DNA of 64,000 bases from Salinicola salarius (GTDB lineage: Bacteria > Pseudomonadota > Gammaproteobacteria > Pseudomonadales > Halomonadaceae): positions 39,111 to 103,110 of the forward strand of contig NZ_PZJT01000001.1 of the NCBI RefSeq assembly GCF_003206135.1. Reading direction: 5' to 3'. Shown here one piece after another: positions 27,984 through 37,404 of this stretch. Both the position numbers and the translations under genes were made by a program. Below the pieces are notes generated by a model that saw only the letters and a program-made list of their open reading frames with translations, was not told where the DNA came from and searched no databases. Position 1 is the stretch's first letter; each line of letters begins with the position of its first letter.

Positions 27984-28999
27984 GAAATCGTCTCCGGTTG
28001 AGGCGGTGCCGATACCGGCCGGTCGGCATAGTGACAGCGGGCGCGATGATCTCCGGACAAGGACATCAACGGTGGGGTCCGCTCACAGATCGGCTGCGCC
28101 TGCGGGCAACGATTGCGAAAGGCGCATCCCTCGACATGCCCCACCAGACTGGGTACGACACCCGGGATCGCCTGTAACCGGCTCCCAGGTGGTGTCTTGC
28201 CCGGCGCGGGAATGCAGCTCAACAGTCCACGCGTGTAGGGATGGCCGGGGTTGGCATAGAGTGTCGGCGTCGGCGCGGATTCGATCACCTCGCCGGCATA
28301 CATCACCGCGACCCGATCGGCAATGCGTGCCACGACACCCAGGTCGTGGGTAATGAAGATCACCGCAGTGCCAAACTCCTGCTGTAACTCTCGCAAAAGC
28401 CGCAGGATCTGTGCCTGTATCGTCACGTCGAGCGCGGTGGTCGGCTCGTCGGCGATGATCAGGTCGGGCTCGCACATCAGCGCCATGGCAATCATCACGC
28501 GCTGACGCAGCCCGCCGGAGAGCTGATGCGGATACTGGTCCAAACGATCCCTGGCGGCACTGATGCCGACGCGCTCCAGCAGATAGATCGCCCGCTCGCG
28601 CGCCTCCTGCCGGCTGACGCCGCGATGACGAATCAGCCCTTCGCAGAGCTGGTTGCCCAGGGTGTAGGCAGGGTTGAGCGCGGTCATCGGCTCCTGGAAG
28701 ATCATCGACATTCGCGCCCCGCGCAGATCACTGCGGCGACGCTCGGAAAGCGTGGTCAGGTCGATGCCGTCGAACTGGAGGCGATCGGCCTTGAGCCTGG
28801 CCTTGCGAGGCAGCAACCCCATCAGGGCCAGCGAAGTCATCGACTTGCCGCAGCCGGACTCCCCCACCAGACAGAGCATCTCGCCACGCTCGACATGAAA
28901 ATCGATCCCGCGCACGGCGTGCAGCGTCCCTGCTTCGACCGGCAGATCGACGCGCAGGTTTTTTACTTCGAGTAGGTTGTTCACCTCAAGTCGCGACAT
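27980..28999 (-). CDS. dppD: Peptide ABC transporter ATP-binding protein (DppD/OppD type)
   Basis: A 339-residue ATPase with Walker A GESGCGKS at 46-53, signature [15 protein letters not shown], Walker [13 protein letters not shown], and the C-terminal Cys cluster [16 protein letters not shown]. The frame stays open far upstream, but the family start MSRLEVNN at 28999 overlaps the dppC stop by ATGA and is the correct beginning. It pairs with the following DppF-like ATPase as a heterodimer on the cytoplasmic face of the permease. Confidence 0.93.
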   Translation of the reverse strand: MSRLEVNNLLEVKNLRVDLPVEAGTLHAVRGIDFHVERGEMLCLVGESGCGKSMTSLALMGLLPRKARLKADRLQFDGIDLTTLSERRRSDLRGARMSMIFQEPMTALNPAYTLGNQLCEGLIRHRGVSRQEARERAIYLLERVGISAARDRLDQYPHQLSGGLRQRVMIAMALMCEPDLIIADEPTTALDVTIQAQILRLLRELQQEFGTAVIFITHDLGVVARIADRVAVMYAGEVIESAPTPTLYANPGHPYTRGLLSCIPAPGKTPPGSRLQAIPGVVPSLVGHVEGCAFRNRCPQAQPICERTPPLMSLSGDHRARCHYADRPVSAPPQPETIS

Positions 29000-29934
29000 C
29001 AGTTGCGCCCTCCCGGTGCATTGAGATCCCGCAGCCCATCGCCGAGCAAATTGATCGCCAATACCAGCACGAACAGCGCAATACCGGGAATCGCGATGAC
29101 CCAAGGTTGGAAGAACATGTAGGCCTTGCCCTCGGCGACCATAAGCCCCCAGGACGGCAGCGGCGGCTGGACGCCCATGCCGAGAAACGACAGCGTCGCC
29201 TCGAGCAGGATCGCGTGAGCCATTTCCAGGGTCATCACCACGATCAGGGAGCCGGCGATGTTGGGCAGCACTTCGCGCAGCAGGATATAGGGCAGCGAAC
29301 AGCCCAGCGTACGTGCCGCGTAGACATATTCGGCATCGCGCATCTGTTGAGTGACCGAGCGCGAGACGACCGCAAAGCGATCCCACAGCAACAGCCCCAG
29401 CAGCACGATCACCGTGGTCAGCGAGCCGCCGGTTAGCGAGGCCAGCGCGAGCGCCACCAGCACCACCGGCATTGCCAGTCGCGTGGTGATGACGTAACTG
29501 ATGACCGCATCCACGCGGCCACCGAAATAGCCGGCCAGCACGCCCAGCGTGGTGCCGATGACGCCAGAGATCAGCGCGACCACCAGCCCGATGGTCAGCG
29601 AAATGCGGGTGCCGAAGAGCAGCCGGCTCAAGGTGTCGCGGCCCAGTTTGTCGGTGCCCAGTACATGCTCCCAAGATCCCTTGTCATGCCAGACCGGCGG
29701 CACCATGCGATTGGCGATGTCCTGGTGATACGGATCATGCGGCGCCAGCAACGGTGCGAAGATGGCGATCAGAATCGCCAGCCCGACCACGATCAGGCCG
29801 ATCGCCAGCCCACGATGGCCGAACAGCCGACGGGTCACTCGGGACCAGGCCGGTGGCTGCAGCGGAATTTCGCCGAGGCCGGTGCCAGGCGTCGAGGCTG
29901 AAGAAGCGGTTGGCGAAACGCTCGAAGTCGTCAT
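28999..29934 (-). CDS. dppC: Peptide ABC transporter permease (DppC type)
   Basis: A 311-residue inner-membrane permease. An N-terminal Ser/Thr/Pro-rich tail is followed by GLAIGLIVVGLAILIAIFAPLLAP (helix 1) and HVLGTDKLGRDTLSRLLFGTRISL, a hallmark of DppC proteins. The cytoplasmic EAA-type coupling loop EYVYAARTLGCSLPYILLREVLPN lies in the middle. I start at 29934 because GAGGAG precedes it; an in-frame upstream start at 29979 would overlap dppB. There are ten bases between the dppB stop and this start. Confidence 0.93.
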   Translation of the reverse strand: MTTSSVSPTASSASTPGTGLGEIPLQPPAWSRVTRRLFGHRGLAIGLIVVGLAILIAIFAPLLAPHDPYHQDIANRMVPPVWHDKGSWEHVLGTDKLGRDTLSRLLFGTRISLTIGLVVALISGVIGTTLGVLAGYFGGRVDAVISYVITTRLAMPVVLVALALASLTGGSLTTVIVLLGLLLWDRFAVVSRSVTQQMRDAEYVYAARTLGCSLPYILLREVLPNIAGSLIVVMTLEMAHAILLEATLSFLGMGVQPPLPSWGLMVAEGKAYMFFQPWVIAIPGIALFVLVLAINLLGDGLRDLNAPGGRN

Positions 29935-29944
29935 GTCGTTCTCC

Positions 29945-30862
29945 TCAGCGGGTGCGAATGCGGGGGTCGAGCGCCGCATTGGCGACGTCCGCCAGCAGCG
30001 TCAGCACGATGTAGAACAGCGCGATGATCAGCACGACGGCCTGCACTACGGGATAGTCGTTGCGCGAGATGGCGTCCCAGGCCAGTTGCCCCAGGCCGTT
30101 GAGCGAGAAGACCGATTCGATGACCACCGAACCACCGAGCATGAAGCCGAGCTCGACGGCGGCCAGCGCAACCACCGGGATGATCGCGTTGCGCAGCGCG
30201 TGCTTGAAGATCACCGATCCGGTGCGCAGCCCCTTGGCTCTTGCCGTACGGATATAGTCGGACTCGAGTACCTCGAGCATGCCGGTACGCGTCAGTCGCA
30301 TCATCGCTGGCGTGGCGTAGTAGCCCAGCGCGATCGCCGGAAGAACGAAATGCTGCCAGCCGTCGCTGCCCGCCGCCGGTAGCCACTGTAACGTCACCGC
30401 GAAAACCACGATCAGTGTCAGGCCGAACCAGAAGCTCGGCATCGCCTGCCCGACCACCGCGAACAGCAGCGCCAGCCGATCGATCCAGGTATCACGTTTG
30501 AGCGCCGCCAGCACACCCAGCGGAATCGAGATGCTTATCGCCAGCGCCAGCGCCAGCCCACCCAGTGTCAACGTGATCGGCATGCGATCCACAATCAGAT
30601 CGACCACCGTGCTCTGGTAGTAGTAGGAGCGGCCGAAGTCGAAGGTCAACGCACCACCCAACCAATCCAGGTACTGGTTGACGATGGGCCGATCGAGCCC
30701 GTAATCCGTGCGGATCTGTTCGACCTGTTCGGCGGTTGCCTCGGGTCCGGCGATCGATGTCGCCAGGTCGCCGGATAGATGCAGCAGCATGAAACTGACG
30801 ATCGAAATGGTCAGCGCCACGCTCATCGCGATCAGAATCCGGCGGACGATGAAAGTGCCCAT
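29945..30862 (-). CDS. dppB: Peptide ABC transporter permease (DppB type)
   Basis: A 305-residue inner-membrane permease with about six helices. MGTFIVRRILIAMSVALTISI at the start, GLDRPIVNQYLDWLGGALTFDFGRS in the periplasmic loop, and the coupling loop DYIRTARAKGLRTGSVIFKHALRNA identify DppB. The strong GGAGG just before ATG 30862 supports the start. It is second in the operon after the binding protein gene (77-bp gap) and pairs with the DppC-like permease. Confidence 0.93.
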   Translation of the reverse strand: MGTFIVRRILIAMSVALTISIVSFMLLHLSGDLATSIAGPEATAEQVEQIRTDYGLDRPIVNQYLDWLGGALTFDFGRSYYYQSTVVDLIVDRMPITLTLGGLALALAISISIPLGVLAALKRDTWIDRLALLFAVVGQAMPSFWFGLTLIVVFAVTLQWLPAAGSDGWQHFVLPAIALGYYATPAMMRLTRTGMLEVLESDYIRTARAKGLRTGSVIFKHALRNAIIPVVALAAVELGFMLGGSVVIESVFSLNGLGQLAWDAISRNDYPVVQAVVLIIALFYIVLTLLADVANAALDPRIRTR

Positions 30863-30939
30863 GAAACCTCCTCACGCCGCACGGCCTCGTCTCATGAAGT
30901 ACAGGGCCGCACAGGTTGATTTGCGGATATCGGAAAGCG

Positions 30940-32460
30940 TTACTTCCAACTGGCCTCGGCAAAGCGCGGCAGCTCATCCGGATAGGGCGTGAAATTCAGA
31001 TCGGCGGTATAGGCGTAGTAGGTGGAGTAGGAGAATAGCGGCGCCCAGTAGGCCTGCTCCGAGATCCGCTGGAGCGCCTTGCGATAATTCTCCTTGCGCA
31101 CCTCGGGGTCGACGGACGTATCGCCGGTGTGCAGCCACTGCTGGACCTGCTCGTCCTGCCAGTGGTCGTCGGCACCGCCGCCAAAGTAGACACTGGCGAA
31201 AGCCGAAACGTCGTTGACCGAGTAGGAGCCCCAGGTCTTGAACGACATGTCGGTCTTTCCGCTGCGCTGCTGCTCGAGCAGAGCCGGCGAGGTCATGAAG
31301 CGCAGATTGACGTCGATGCCGATGTCACGCAGGTCGCCGATCATCGCCTCGGCGTAGTCCCGCTCGCGATAGGCGTATAGGTTCAACTCGAAACCATCGC
31401 CGTAGCCGGCGTCCGCCAGCAGTTGGCGCGCCTTATCCGGATCATAATCGTACTCGACCACATCCTGGGTCTCGCAGCCGAACTGGGCAGGAAAACAGGG
31501 CGCATAGAGCGGGCGACTGCCGCCCCGCACCAGATTGTCAGCCATGCCCTGCCGATTGATCGCATGATTGATCGCTTGGCGCACTTCGAGGTGACTTAGC
31601 GGCGAGTTCTCGCGTTTGGTGGCATCGAAGGAGATGTATCCGACACGCATGGTCTCGCCGCTATCCACGGTCAAGTTTGGCATGCCCTGCATCTGCTCGG
31701 CCTGATCCGCCGGCACGCGCCAGATCCAGTCGACCTGACCGGTCATCAACTGCGCCACGCGGGAGTCCTGATCGGGAATCACCTTGAACTCGAGCTTGCC
31801 GATGTGCGGCTTGCCGATTGGGCTGTCGGCAAAGTAGTCCTCGTTGCGGGTGAGCTTGACGCCCTCGCCGGGCGTCACTTCAGTGATCCGATAGGGGCCG
31901 GTACCGATCGGCTTCTTGCTGAAACCTTCGAGACCGACCTCCTGGAAGTACTGGTCCGGGAAAACCGGAAGCGGCCCGGAAAGATACTCCAGTGCCGCCG
32001 GGAAAGGCCCGTTGAGATGGAAGCGAACATGGGTGTCGTCGATCTTCTCGACACTCTTGATCCAGTCGGTGTTCTGCCGCGTGACCACCTTCGAGTCGGG
32101 CGACACCACATAGTTGAAGGTGAAAACGACATCATCGGCATTGAACGGCTCGCCGTTCTGGAACTTGACCCCTTGGCGCAGCGTCATCTCCAGCGTGGTG
32201 TCATCGACCCACTGCCAATCGGTAGCGAGCATCGGCTCGTAGTCGTTGGTCTCGGGGTTGCGGTAGACCAGCGTATCCCACGCCAGGTGCGAGATGATGA
32301 CCCCTTCCCGCAGATTGTTGTGATACGGACTGATGTTCTCGGGTTCGCTGTCGGAAGCGTAGACCAGCGTGTCGTTGGCCTTGTTGGCCAGCGCAGGCAG
32401 CGACAGGCAGCACAGCGCCGTGCCGGCCACGATATGGCGAAGCGTCAAGTTAGAGCGCAT
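30940..32460 (-). CDS. dppA: Peptide ABC transporter substrate-binding protein (SBP family 5)
   Basis: A 506-residue periplasmic binding protein. The signal peptide covers about residues 1-25 (AGTALCCLSLPALA). Family-5 features include YHNNLREGVIISHLAWDTLVY, TLRQGVKFQNGEPFNADDVVFTFN and GTGPYRITEVTPGEGVKLTRNEDYF. It captures peptides, or possibly another ligand such as glutathione, nickel chelates or opines, for DppBCDF. It is the first gene of the minus-strand operon that ends with two M20 peptidases, which favours a peptide ligand. A divergent LysR gene begins 248 bp away and is the likely regulator. Confidence 0.9.
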   Translation of the reverse strand: MRSNLTLRHIVAGTALCCLSLPALANKANDTLVYASDSEPENISPYHNNLREGVIISHLAWDTLVYRNPETNDYEPMLATDWQWVDDTTLEMTLRQGVKFQNGEPFNADDVVFTFNYVVSPDSKVVTRQNTDWIKSVEKIDDTHVRFHLNGPFPAALEYLSGPLPVFPDQYFQEVGLEGFSKKPIGTGPYRITEVTPGEGVKLTRNEDYFADSPIGKPHIGKLEFKVIPDQDSRVAQLMTGQVDWIWRVPADQAEQMQGMPNLTVDSGETMRVGYISFDATKRENSPLSHLEVRQAINHAINRQGMADNLVRGGSRPLYAPCFPAQFGCETQDVVEYDYDPDKARQLLADAGYGDGFELNLYAYRERDYAEAMIGDLRDIGIDVNLRFMTSPALLEQQRSGKTDMSFKTWGSYSVNDVSAFASVYFGGGADDHWQDEQVQQWLHTGDTSVDPEVRKENYRKALQRISEQAYWAPLFSYSTYYAYTADLNFTPYPDELPRFAEASWK

Positions 32461-32689
32461 ATCAACCTCGTTCTTGTGTTGTTGGACGAGAGTCTGTTAT
32501 CGGACGAGAGCCCGGCGTATCACCGGCAGCGTCTTTTCCAGCGGCCCTGTCGTTGTGTTGTTGAACCGCCTTCGGGTCGACGCCTTTTCACTTGAAGCTA
32601 TCGAACGCCTACCCATGCCACAAGTACAATGTTTAGAAACAACCATTGCCATTTCGGCAAACTTTAATAAAAACAATGGGGAGCATTTC

Positions 32690-32716
32690 ATGTCCGGTAT
32701 TCGTGGAGATGAATAG
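32690..32716 (+). CDS. Possible 8-codon leader peptide overlapping the LysR start
   Basis: ATG 32690 has GGGGAG about six bases upstream, the best ribosome-binding site in this region, and opens an 8-codon frame (MSGIRGDE) ending TAG at 32714-32716. That stop lies five bases beyond the LysR ATG at 32709. The LysR ATG itself has GGAG with no spacing. Coupling by termination-reinitiation is possible. The frame is very short, so chance is a serious alternative. Confidence 0.25.
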   Translation: MSGIRGDE

Positions 32717-33623
32717 CCGCGCGCTGCAGGAAACCGCACTGCGCTATTTCCTGACGGTGGTCAAAAGCGGTTCGATCAGCGAGGCCTCGGTTCGACTCAA
32801 TGTCGCCGCCTCGGCGATCAGCCGGCAGATCGCACGTCTCGAACACGAGCTCGGTACCCAGCTGTTCGAACGGCGCGCCAGAGGCATGGTGCCGAGCGCC
32901 GCCGGGGAACTGCTGGCCGCACATGCCAGGCGAATGCAACTGGAAACCGAGCGTGTGTCCAGCGAAATTCAGGCCCTGCAGGGGCTCGAACGCGGCACAG
33001 TGCGCCTGGCCTGTTCGGAAGGGTTCGCAGTCGATTTCATCCCGCTGACAATCATCGAGTTTCGACGCCGCTATCAGGGCATCCAGTTTCGACTCAGCGT
33101 AAGTTCGCCGGCCGAAGTGACGCGCAAGGTGCGCGAGGGAGAAGCGGATATCGGTTTGACCTTCAGTCTGGCGCCGGAGCGCGACATCCAAGTGGCGTCA
33201 CGCCAGCGTTCGCGCATTCAGGCACTGATGGCCCACGACCATCCGCTGGCCGGTCGACGACAGGTGACACTGGCGCAACTGCAGCCGCATCCAGTCGCCC
33301 TGCCGCCGCCGGAAACGACGTTACGCCAGCTGTTCGATATCTGCTGTAGCCAGCAGAATCTGATCTTCGAATCGACCTTCACCAGCAACTACACCGAGGC
33401 GCTGGTGAATTTCGCCATGCTGGGTGGCGGCATTGCACTGGCCGGCGAAATCTCGATTCGGCATCGGCTTCTGCATGACCGATTGGTGGCGGTGCCGATT
33501 CGCGATGCTGGCATGGATGCCCGCCACGTGGAGTTGCAGACACTGGCCAACCGTACCCTGCCGGCAGCGACCGAGGCATTTCTCGAACATCTCAAGGAGA
33601 TGATGGAAACCGGCAAGCCGTGA
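32709..33623 (+). CDS. LysR-type transcriptional regulator
   Basis: A 304-residue regulator. The helix-turn-helix is at residues 20-45 (GSISEASVRLNVAASAISRQIARLE), followed by the linker helix and a periplasmic-binding-fold effector domain (GTVRLACSEGFAVDFIPLTI to the C-terminus). I start at ATG 32709 (MNSRALQETALRYF), the usual LysR spacing before the HTH; in-frame upstream starts at 32676 or 32646 would add 11-21 residues. It is divergent from the peptide transporter operon and probably controls it, since LysR proteins usually regulate the adjacent divergent gene. It ends six bases from the convergent SEC-C gene. Confidence 0.92.
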   Translation: MNSRALQETALRYFLTVVKSGSISEASVRLNVAASAISRQIARLEHELGTQLFERRARGMVPSAAGELLAAHARRMQLETERVSSEIQALQGLERGTVRLACSEGFAVDFIPLTIIEFRRRYQGIQFRLSVSSPAEVTRKVREGEADIGLTFSLAPERDIQVASRQRSRIQALMAHDHPLAGRRQVTLAQLQPHPVALPPPETTLRQLFDICCSQQNLIFESTFTSNYTEALVNFAMLGGGIALAGEISIRHRLLHDRLVAVPIRDAGMDARHVELQTLANRTLPAATEAFLEHLKEMMETGKP

Positions 33624-33629
33624 TGACCT

Positions 33630-33848
33630 TCAACCGGCGTGGCACTTCTTGAATTTCCTGCCGCTGCCGCATGGGCAAGGGTCGTTGCGGCCCACGTCCT
33701 TGAAGGCGTTGCGCACCGGGGCTTGCGGTTCGTGGTGGTGATGCTGGCAGTGCGGGCCATGAACGTGGCCGGAGGCGCCGTGGTCGTGGCTATGGTCGTG
33801 GCTGTGATCGTGCTGACAGTCCGGGCCGTGAACGTGTGATTGAGTCAT
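33630..33848 (-). CDS. His-rich SEC-C metal-binding motif protein
   Basis: A 72-residue protein in two parts. Residues 1-40 are very His-rich (15 His in the first 39 residues) and contain a duplicated HVHGPxCQH at 5-13 and 28-36. Residues 54-72 are a SEC-C zinc motif, CPC at 58-60 and CH at 69-70 (CxCx8CH), identical in plan to the SecA C-terminal tail. The start at 33848 (MTQSHVHG) is preferred because the frame upstream loses similarity, though I see no strong ribosome-binding site. Zinc or nickel binding is likely; the role, perhaps storage, delivery or ribosome/chaperone contact, is unknown. Confidence 0.8.
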   Translation of the reverse strand: MTQSHVHGPDCQHDHSHDHSHDHGASGHVHGPHCQHHHHEPQAPVRNAFKDVGRNDPCPCGSGRKFKKCHAG

Positions 33849-33937
33849 CTGGCGATACCGTAACGAAGGGAGGATAACCGGGGCGCGATTATCCTCCACG
33901 GATCGCGGTGGCGCCATCGTCTTGCAGCCCGCGTGCG

Positions 33938-34228
33938 CTACTTGAGCTCGATCTCGACGAACACGAATTCGCTATCGTTGGCGTTGACCACGTTATGTTC
34001 GGCGCCCTTGTCCCGATAGTAGGAAACTCCTGCTTCCAGCACCGAAAACGTGTGGCCATCCAGCGTCTCGAGCTCGAGCTTGCCGGTGCTCTGGGGCACC
34101 ACGACATAGTCGTGCTCATGCGCATGCCAGCCGGTTTCGGCACCCGGAGGGAAACGCCACTCGGTGACTGTGACTCGGTCATTGTCGACCTGTACGGTAG
34201 ACTTGGCCTGTGGCCGCGAGGAGTTCAT
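33938..34228 (-). CDS. Small cupin-domain protein
   Basis: A 96-residue single-domain cupin. The first motif is [20 protein letters not shown], providing three His as likely metal ligands, and the second is [15 protein letters not shown] with another His. The fold is a beta-barrel, usually binding Fe, Mn, Ni or Zn. GAGGAG sits close to ATG 34228. It lies 90 bp upstream of the His-rich SEC-C gene on the same strand, a suggestive neighbour if both handle metal. No specific activity can be assigned. Confidence 0.85.
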   Translation of the reverse strand: MNSSRPQAKSTVQVDNDRVTVTEWRFPPGAETGWHAHEHDYVVVPQSTGKLELETLDGHTFSVLEAGVSYYRDKGAEHNVVNANDSEFVFVEIELK

Positions 34229-34302
34229 GATTCCAATCCTTCAATCGATAAATAGAGGTGTTCGGCGCCGACGCTACACCGGCACACGCTGCAAAAACTG
34301 GC

Positions 34303-35463
34303 TCAGTAGCCGTAACGCTTCAGAATGGCGTCCTGATCCTGAGACGGCTGGCCGTAGAATTCCAGCAGCTGCTCCGGCCGGTTGGTGAAGAAGCCGTCGA
34401 CGCCGCGCTGCCGATAACGCTCGAAGTCTGCCGGCTCGTCCACCGTGTAGAGATGCACCAGCATGCCATCGTCATGGGCCATGCCGATCATCCACGGCTC
34501 GGCCAGGTCCATGTAGCTGAACTGGCTGCTGAACGCGCCGTCATGCTCGGATTGCACCGCCGAAGGTCCGATACCGATGGCACCATGATCCTTGGCGAAA
34601 TCGAGCCAGGATCGATATGCCTCGGGTGACGCGACCTGCTGGCGCGCATAATAGTCGGCGGTGCTCTCGCCGTCGCCCTGCGGCCTGCCCGGTGCGGCCT
34701 CGATGCCGCCCTCGCCCAGCCACAGCAGCAGCACGCGCGGCACCTGCGGCATGGCCTCTCCCAGCGCCTGCAGGCTGGCCTTCGAGAAGGTCTGCATCAC
34801 CACGCGGCCCGGAGTATCGCCAACCCTGACGGCGCCCTGTTCGGCGGCAGGTCGAGATTTCGCTGCCTTGCCGAGCCAGCCCCGCGCCTCGAGCTTGTCA
34901 CGCAGGTCCTGTTCGATCCCCGGGAACTGCTCGGGCACCTTGGTCTCGATATAGAACCCGGGATGATTCCGACCGCCTTCGGCGATGTCGATCACCTCGT
35001 CCAGCGTCAGGATCTCGAGACCCGAATAACTGTCACGGGCCCGATCCGGATAGGCGGCATTGAACCAGCTGCCGGCGTCGAGCCGCTTGAGTTCGTCCAG
35101 CGTGAAACTCGACACCGGCGCATCGGCCCGGTCAGGGAACACCTCGGCGACGTTGGTGTTGCGACCCAGCGAGTTGTCGTGAACGGCCACCAGCACGCCA
35201 TCCTGGGTGCGCTGCAGATCCAGCTCCAGATAGTCGACGCCCAGATCCCGTGCCAGCAGGTAGGCCGGTCGGGTCGACTCCGGTGCCTGGTAGGAGGCGC
35301 CGCGGTGGGCGATCACCGCGTCACAGGGGATCGGAATCTTGGTGCACAGCGTCGAGCCCTGGGGTTCGCCATCACCGGCGGTATCGGCGGCCTGGGCCAC
35401 GCCGATCGGCAGCATCAGGCTGACACCACAGGCCAGTAGCCAGTGACGTGTCGCAGTGGTCAT
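34303..35463 (-). CDS. glpQ: Periplasmic glycerophosphodiester phosphodiesterase
   Basis: A 386-residue enzyme of the GDPD family. The signal peptide ends near residue 26 (LMLPIGVAQA-AD). Catalytic elements are IAHRGASYQAPEST, DYLELDLQRTQDGVLVAVHD and FYIETKVP, giving the expected His, Glu, Asp and His residues of the TIM-barrel site. The final helix region GVDGFFTNRPEQLL is also typical. It hydrolyses glycerophosphodiesters to glycerol-3-phosphate and an alcohol in the periplasm. There is no adjacent glp transporter, so it stands alone. The symbol is by family similarity. Confidence 0.9.
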   Translation of the reverse strand: MTTATRHWLLACGVSLMLPIGVAQAADTAGDGEPQGSTLCTKIPIPCDAVIAHRGASYQAPESTRPAYLLARDLGVDYLELDLQRTQDGVLVAVHDNSLGRNTNVAEVFPDRADAPVSSFTLDELKRLDAGSWFNAAYPDRARDSYSGLEILTLDEVIDIAEGGRNHPGFYIETKVPEQFPGIEQDLRDKLEARGWLGKAAKSRPAAEQGAVRVGDTPGRVVMQTFSKASLQALGEAMPQVPRVLLLWLGEGGIEAAPGRPQGDGESTADYYARQQVASPEAYRSWLDFAKDHGAIGIGPSAVQSEHDGAFSSQFSYMDLAEPWMIGMAHDDGMLVHLYTVDEPADFERYRQRGVDGFFTNRPEQLLEFYGQPSQDQDAILKRYGY

Positions 35464-35887
35464 CGCTATCTCCTTCGTTCGTTATCGAGCCTTCCAACCG
35501 GATCCGACGCCGACGCTACCCGATCCACGCCAGCACGATCGTGGCACCAGCATAGCCAGCGCCGGGCGCAGTGACATCCCGCCACCGCCCCAGTCAGTCC
35601 TTACTTCGCCTGGAGCCCTTATCGTTGGTGCCGAGCCATTTCCCCTTCCGGGCCAGGCGAGTCGCCGGATCAATTCTCGATAGTCGCGGCTCCGGGATGG
35701 CGGCGGGGGCAGACATGCGTTAAGCTGCGTTCCCATTGCCGTTACCTGTCTGACCGTCGTCACGCGAAGCTGAAAGAGTTGACGACCCTCCTATTTGCCG
35801 CCTCCAGGCGCATCAGCCAGCACTGGCATTCCCCGGTAGAGCGTAGCCGCTTCGCTTCGCCATTCGCCGCGACCTAGAGAATACCGA
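35464..35887. other. Intergenic region before rhlE
   Basis: This 424-bp gap separates the divergent glycerophosphodiesterase and rhlE genes. I see no supported gene, repeat or clear hairpin. It must contain promoters for both neighbours, but no consensus boxes are convincing by eye. Confidence 0.5.
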
Positions 35888-37309
35888 ATGAGTTTTGCCT
35901 CACTGGGCCTTAGTGCCCCGTTGCTGAAAGCCGTTGCCGAACAGGGCTACGACACCCCTTCCCCGATTCAGTCACAGGCGATTCCCGCCGTCCTCGAGGG
36001 AAGAGACGTCATGGCAGCCGCACAGACCGGCACCGGCAAGACGGCAGGTTTCACCCTGCCGATTCTTCACCGCCTGTCTCAAGGTGAGCGCCCCCAGGGC
36101 GGCTCACAGATCCCGGTACGCGCCCTGATCCTGACCCCGACCCGTGAACTCGCCGCTCAGGTGGGCGAAAGCGTGGCGACCTATGGCAAGCACCTGCCGC
36201 TCAAGAGCGCCGTGGTCTTCGGCGGGGTCAAGATCAACCCGCAGATCGCCACCCTGCGCCAGGGCGTCGACATCCTCGTCGCCACGCCGGGCCGCCTGCT
36301 CGATCTCCATCAGCAGAAAGTGGTTCGCTTCGATAAGCTCGAAGTCCTCGTGCTCGATGAAGCGGATCGCATGCTCGACATGGGCTTCATCCACGACATC
36401 CGCAAGATTCTGGCCGTGCTGCCCAAGCAGCGTCAGAATCTGCTGTTCTCGGCGACCTTCTCCAACGATATCCGCAATCTCGCCAAGGGCCTGGTCAACG
36501 ATCCGGTCGAGCTGTCGGTCACGCCGCGCAACGCCGCGGCGGCGACAGTGAAGCAGTGGGTCCATCCGGTGGACAAGAGCCGCAAGCCGGCGCTGCTGTC
36601 GCACCTGATCCAGACGCATCAGTGGCAGCAGGTGCTGGTCTTCACCCGTACCAAGCATGGTGCCAACCGTCTGACCAAGTATCTGGAAGGCCAGGGTATC
36701 GAGGCGGCGGCGATTCACGGCAACAAGAGCCAGAATGCGCGTACCAAGGCGCTGGCCGACTTCAAGAGCGGCAGCGTCCGCGCCCTGATCGCGACCGATA
36801 TTGCGGCCCGCGGACTGGACATCGACCAGCTGCCGCAGGTGGTCAACTTCGAGCTGCCCAACGTGGCGGAAGACTACGTCCACCGTATCGGCCGTACCGG
36901 CCGCGCCGGCGCCAGCGGTCAGGCCGTCTCGCTGGTGAGCCTGGACGAGAAGAAGGAACTGGCCGGCATCGAGCGTCTGATCAGCCAGCGCCTGAACAGC
37001 GAAGCGGTGGAAGGTTTCGAACCGACACCCGGCGGCGGCCCCAAGGTCGACGACAACGAGGGCCGTCAGCCACGCGGTGGCCAGCGTCGCGGTAATGGTG
37101 GCGGTCGCGGCAACAACGTGGGCGGACGCGGCAACGGCGGTGGTCGTGGCTCATCCTCGGGCCAGCGCAGCGGCGCCAGTGGCAATCGCAGTGAAGGCAA
37201 CCGGGGCGACAGCGGCAACCGCAATGGCGACGCGCCTGCACGTCGTCGGCGGCGTTCGCAGGGTGGCCAACGCCGCAGTGGCGGCGGCACGCCCAACGGC
37301 AACGTCTGA
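35888..37309 (+). CDS. rhlE: DEAD-box ATP-dependent RNA helicase RhlE
   Basis: A 473-residue helicase. [28 protein letters not shown] holds the Q motif. AQTGTGKT is Walker A (residues 45-52), DEAD spans 157-160, SAT follows, and [10 protein letters not shown] is motif VI. After about residue 385 the tail is Gly/Arg/Asn-rich (RGG-like repeats), then basic, typical of RhlE and suited to RNA binding. RhlE helps ribosome assembly and RNA turnover, particularly at low temperature. A perfect 17-bp hairpin lies just downstream. Cytoplasmic. Confidence 0.95.
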   Translation: MSFASLGLSAPLLKAVAEQGYDTPSPIQSQAIPAVLEGRDVMAAAQTGTGKTAGFTLPILHRLSQGERPQGGSQIPVRALILTPTRELAAQVGESVATYGKHLPLKSAVVFGGVKINPQIATLRQGVDILVATPGRLLDLHQQKVVRFDKLEVLVLDEADRMLDMGFIHDIRKILAVLPKQRQNLLFSATFSNDIRNLAKGLVNDPVELSVTPRNAAAATVKQWVHPVDKSRKPALLSHLIQTHQWQQVLVFTRTKHGANRLTKYLEGQGIEAAAIHGNKSQNARTKALADFKSGSVRALIATDIAARGLDIDQLPQVVNFELPNVAEDYVHRIGRTGRAGASGQAVSLVSLDEKKELAGIERLISQRLNSEAVEGFEPTPGGGPKVDDNEGRQPRGGQRRGNGGGRGNNVGGRGNGGGRGSSSGQRSGASGNRSEGNRGDSGNRNGDAPARRRRRSQGGQRRSGGGTPNGNV

Positions 37310-37333
37310 CCCGCGACGTCCGACTCGGCATCA

Positions 37334-37370
37334 ACGACAACGCCACCGTCATCGACGGTGGCGTTGTCGT
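37334..37370. terminator. Strong hairpin between convergent rhlE and TPM genes
   Basis: ACGACAACGCCACCGTC (37334-37350) pairs perfectly with 37354-37370 around an ATC loop, a 17-bp stem. There is no T-run, so efficient intrinsic termination is uncertain, but the position 25 bp past rhlE and 35 bp past the convergent TPM gene suggests a bidirectional terminator. Confidence 0.65.
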
Positions 37371-37404
37371 ATCCGGATGCCGGCCCCGTGCCGGCGCGGG
37401 AAGC

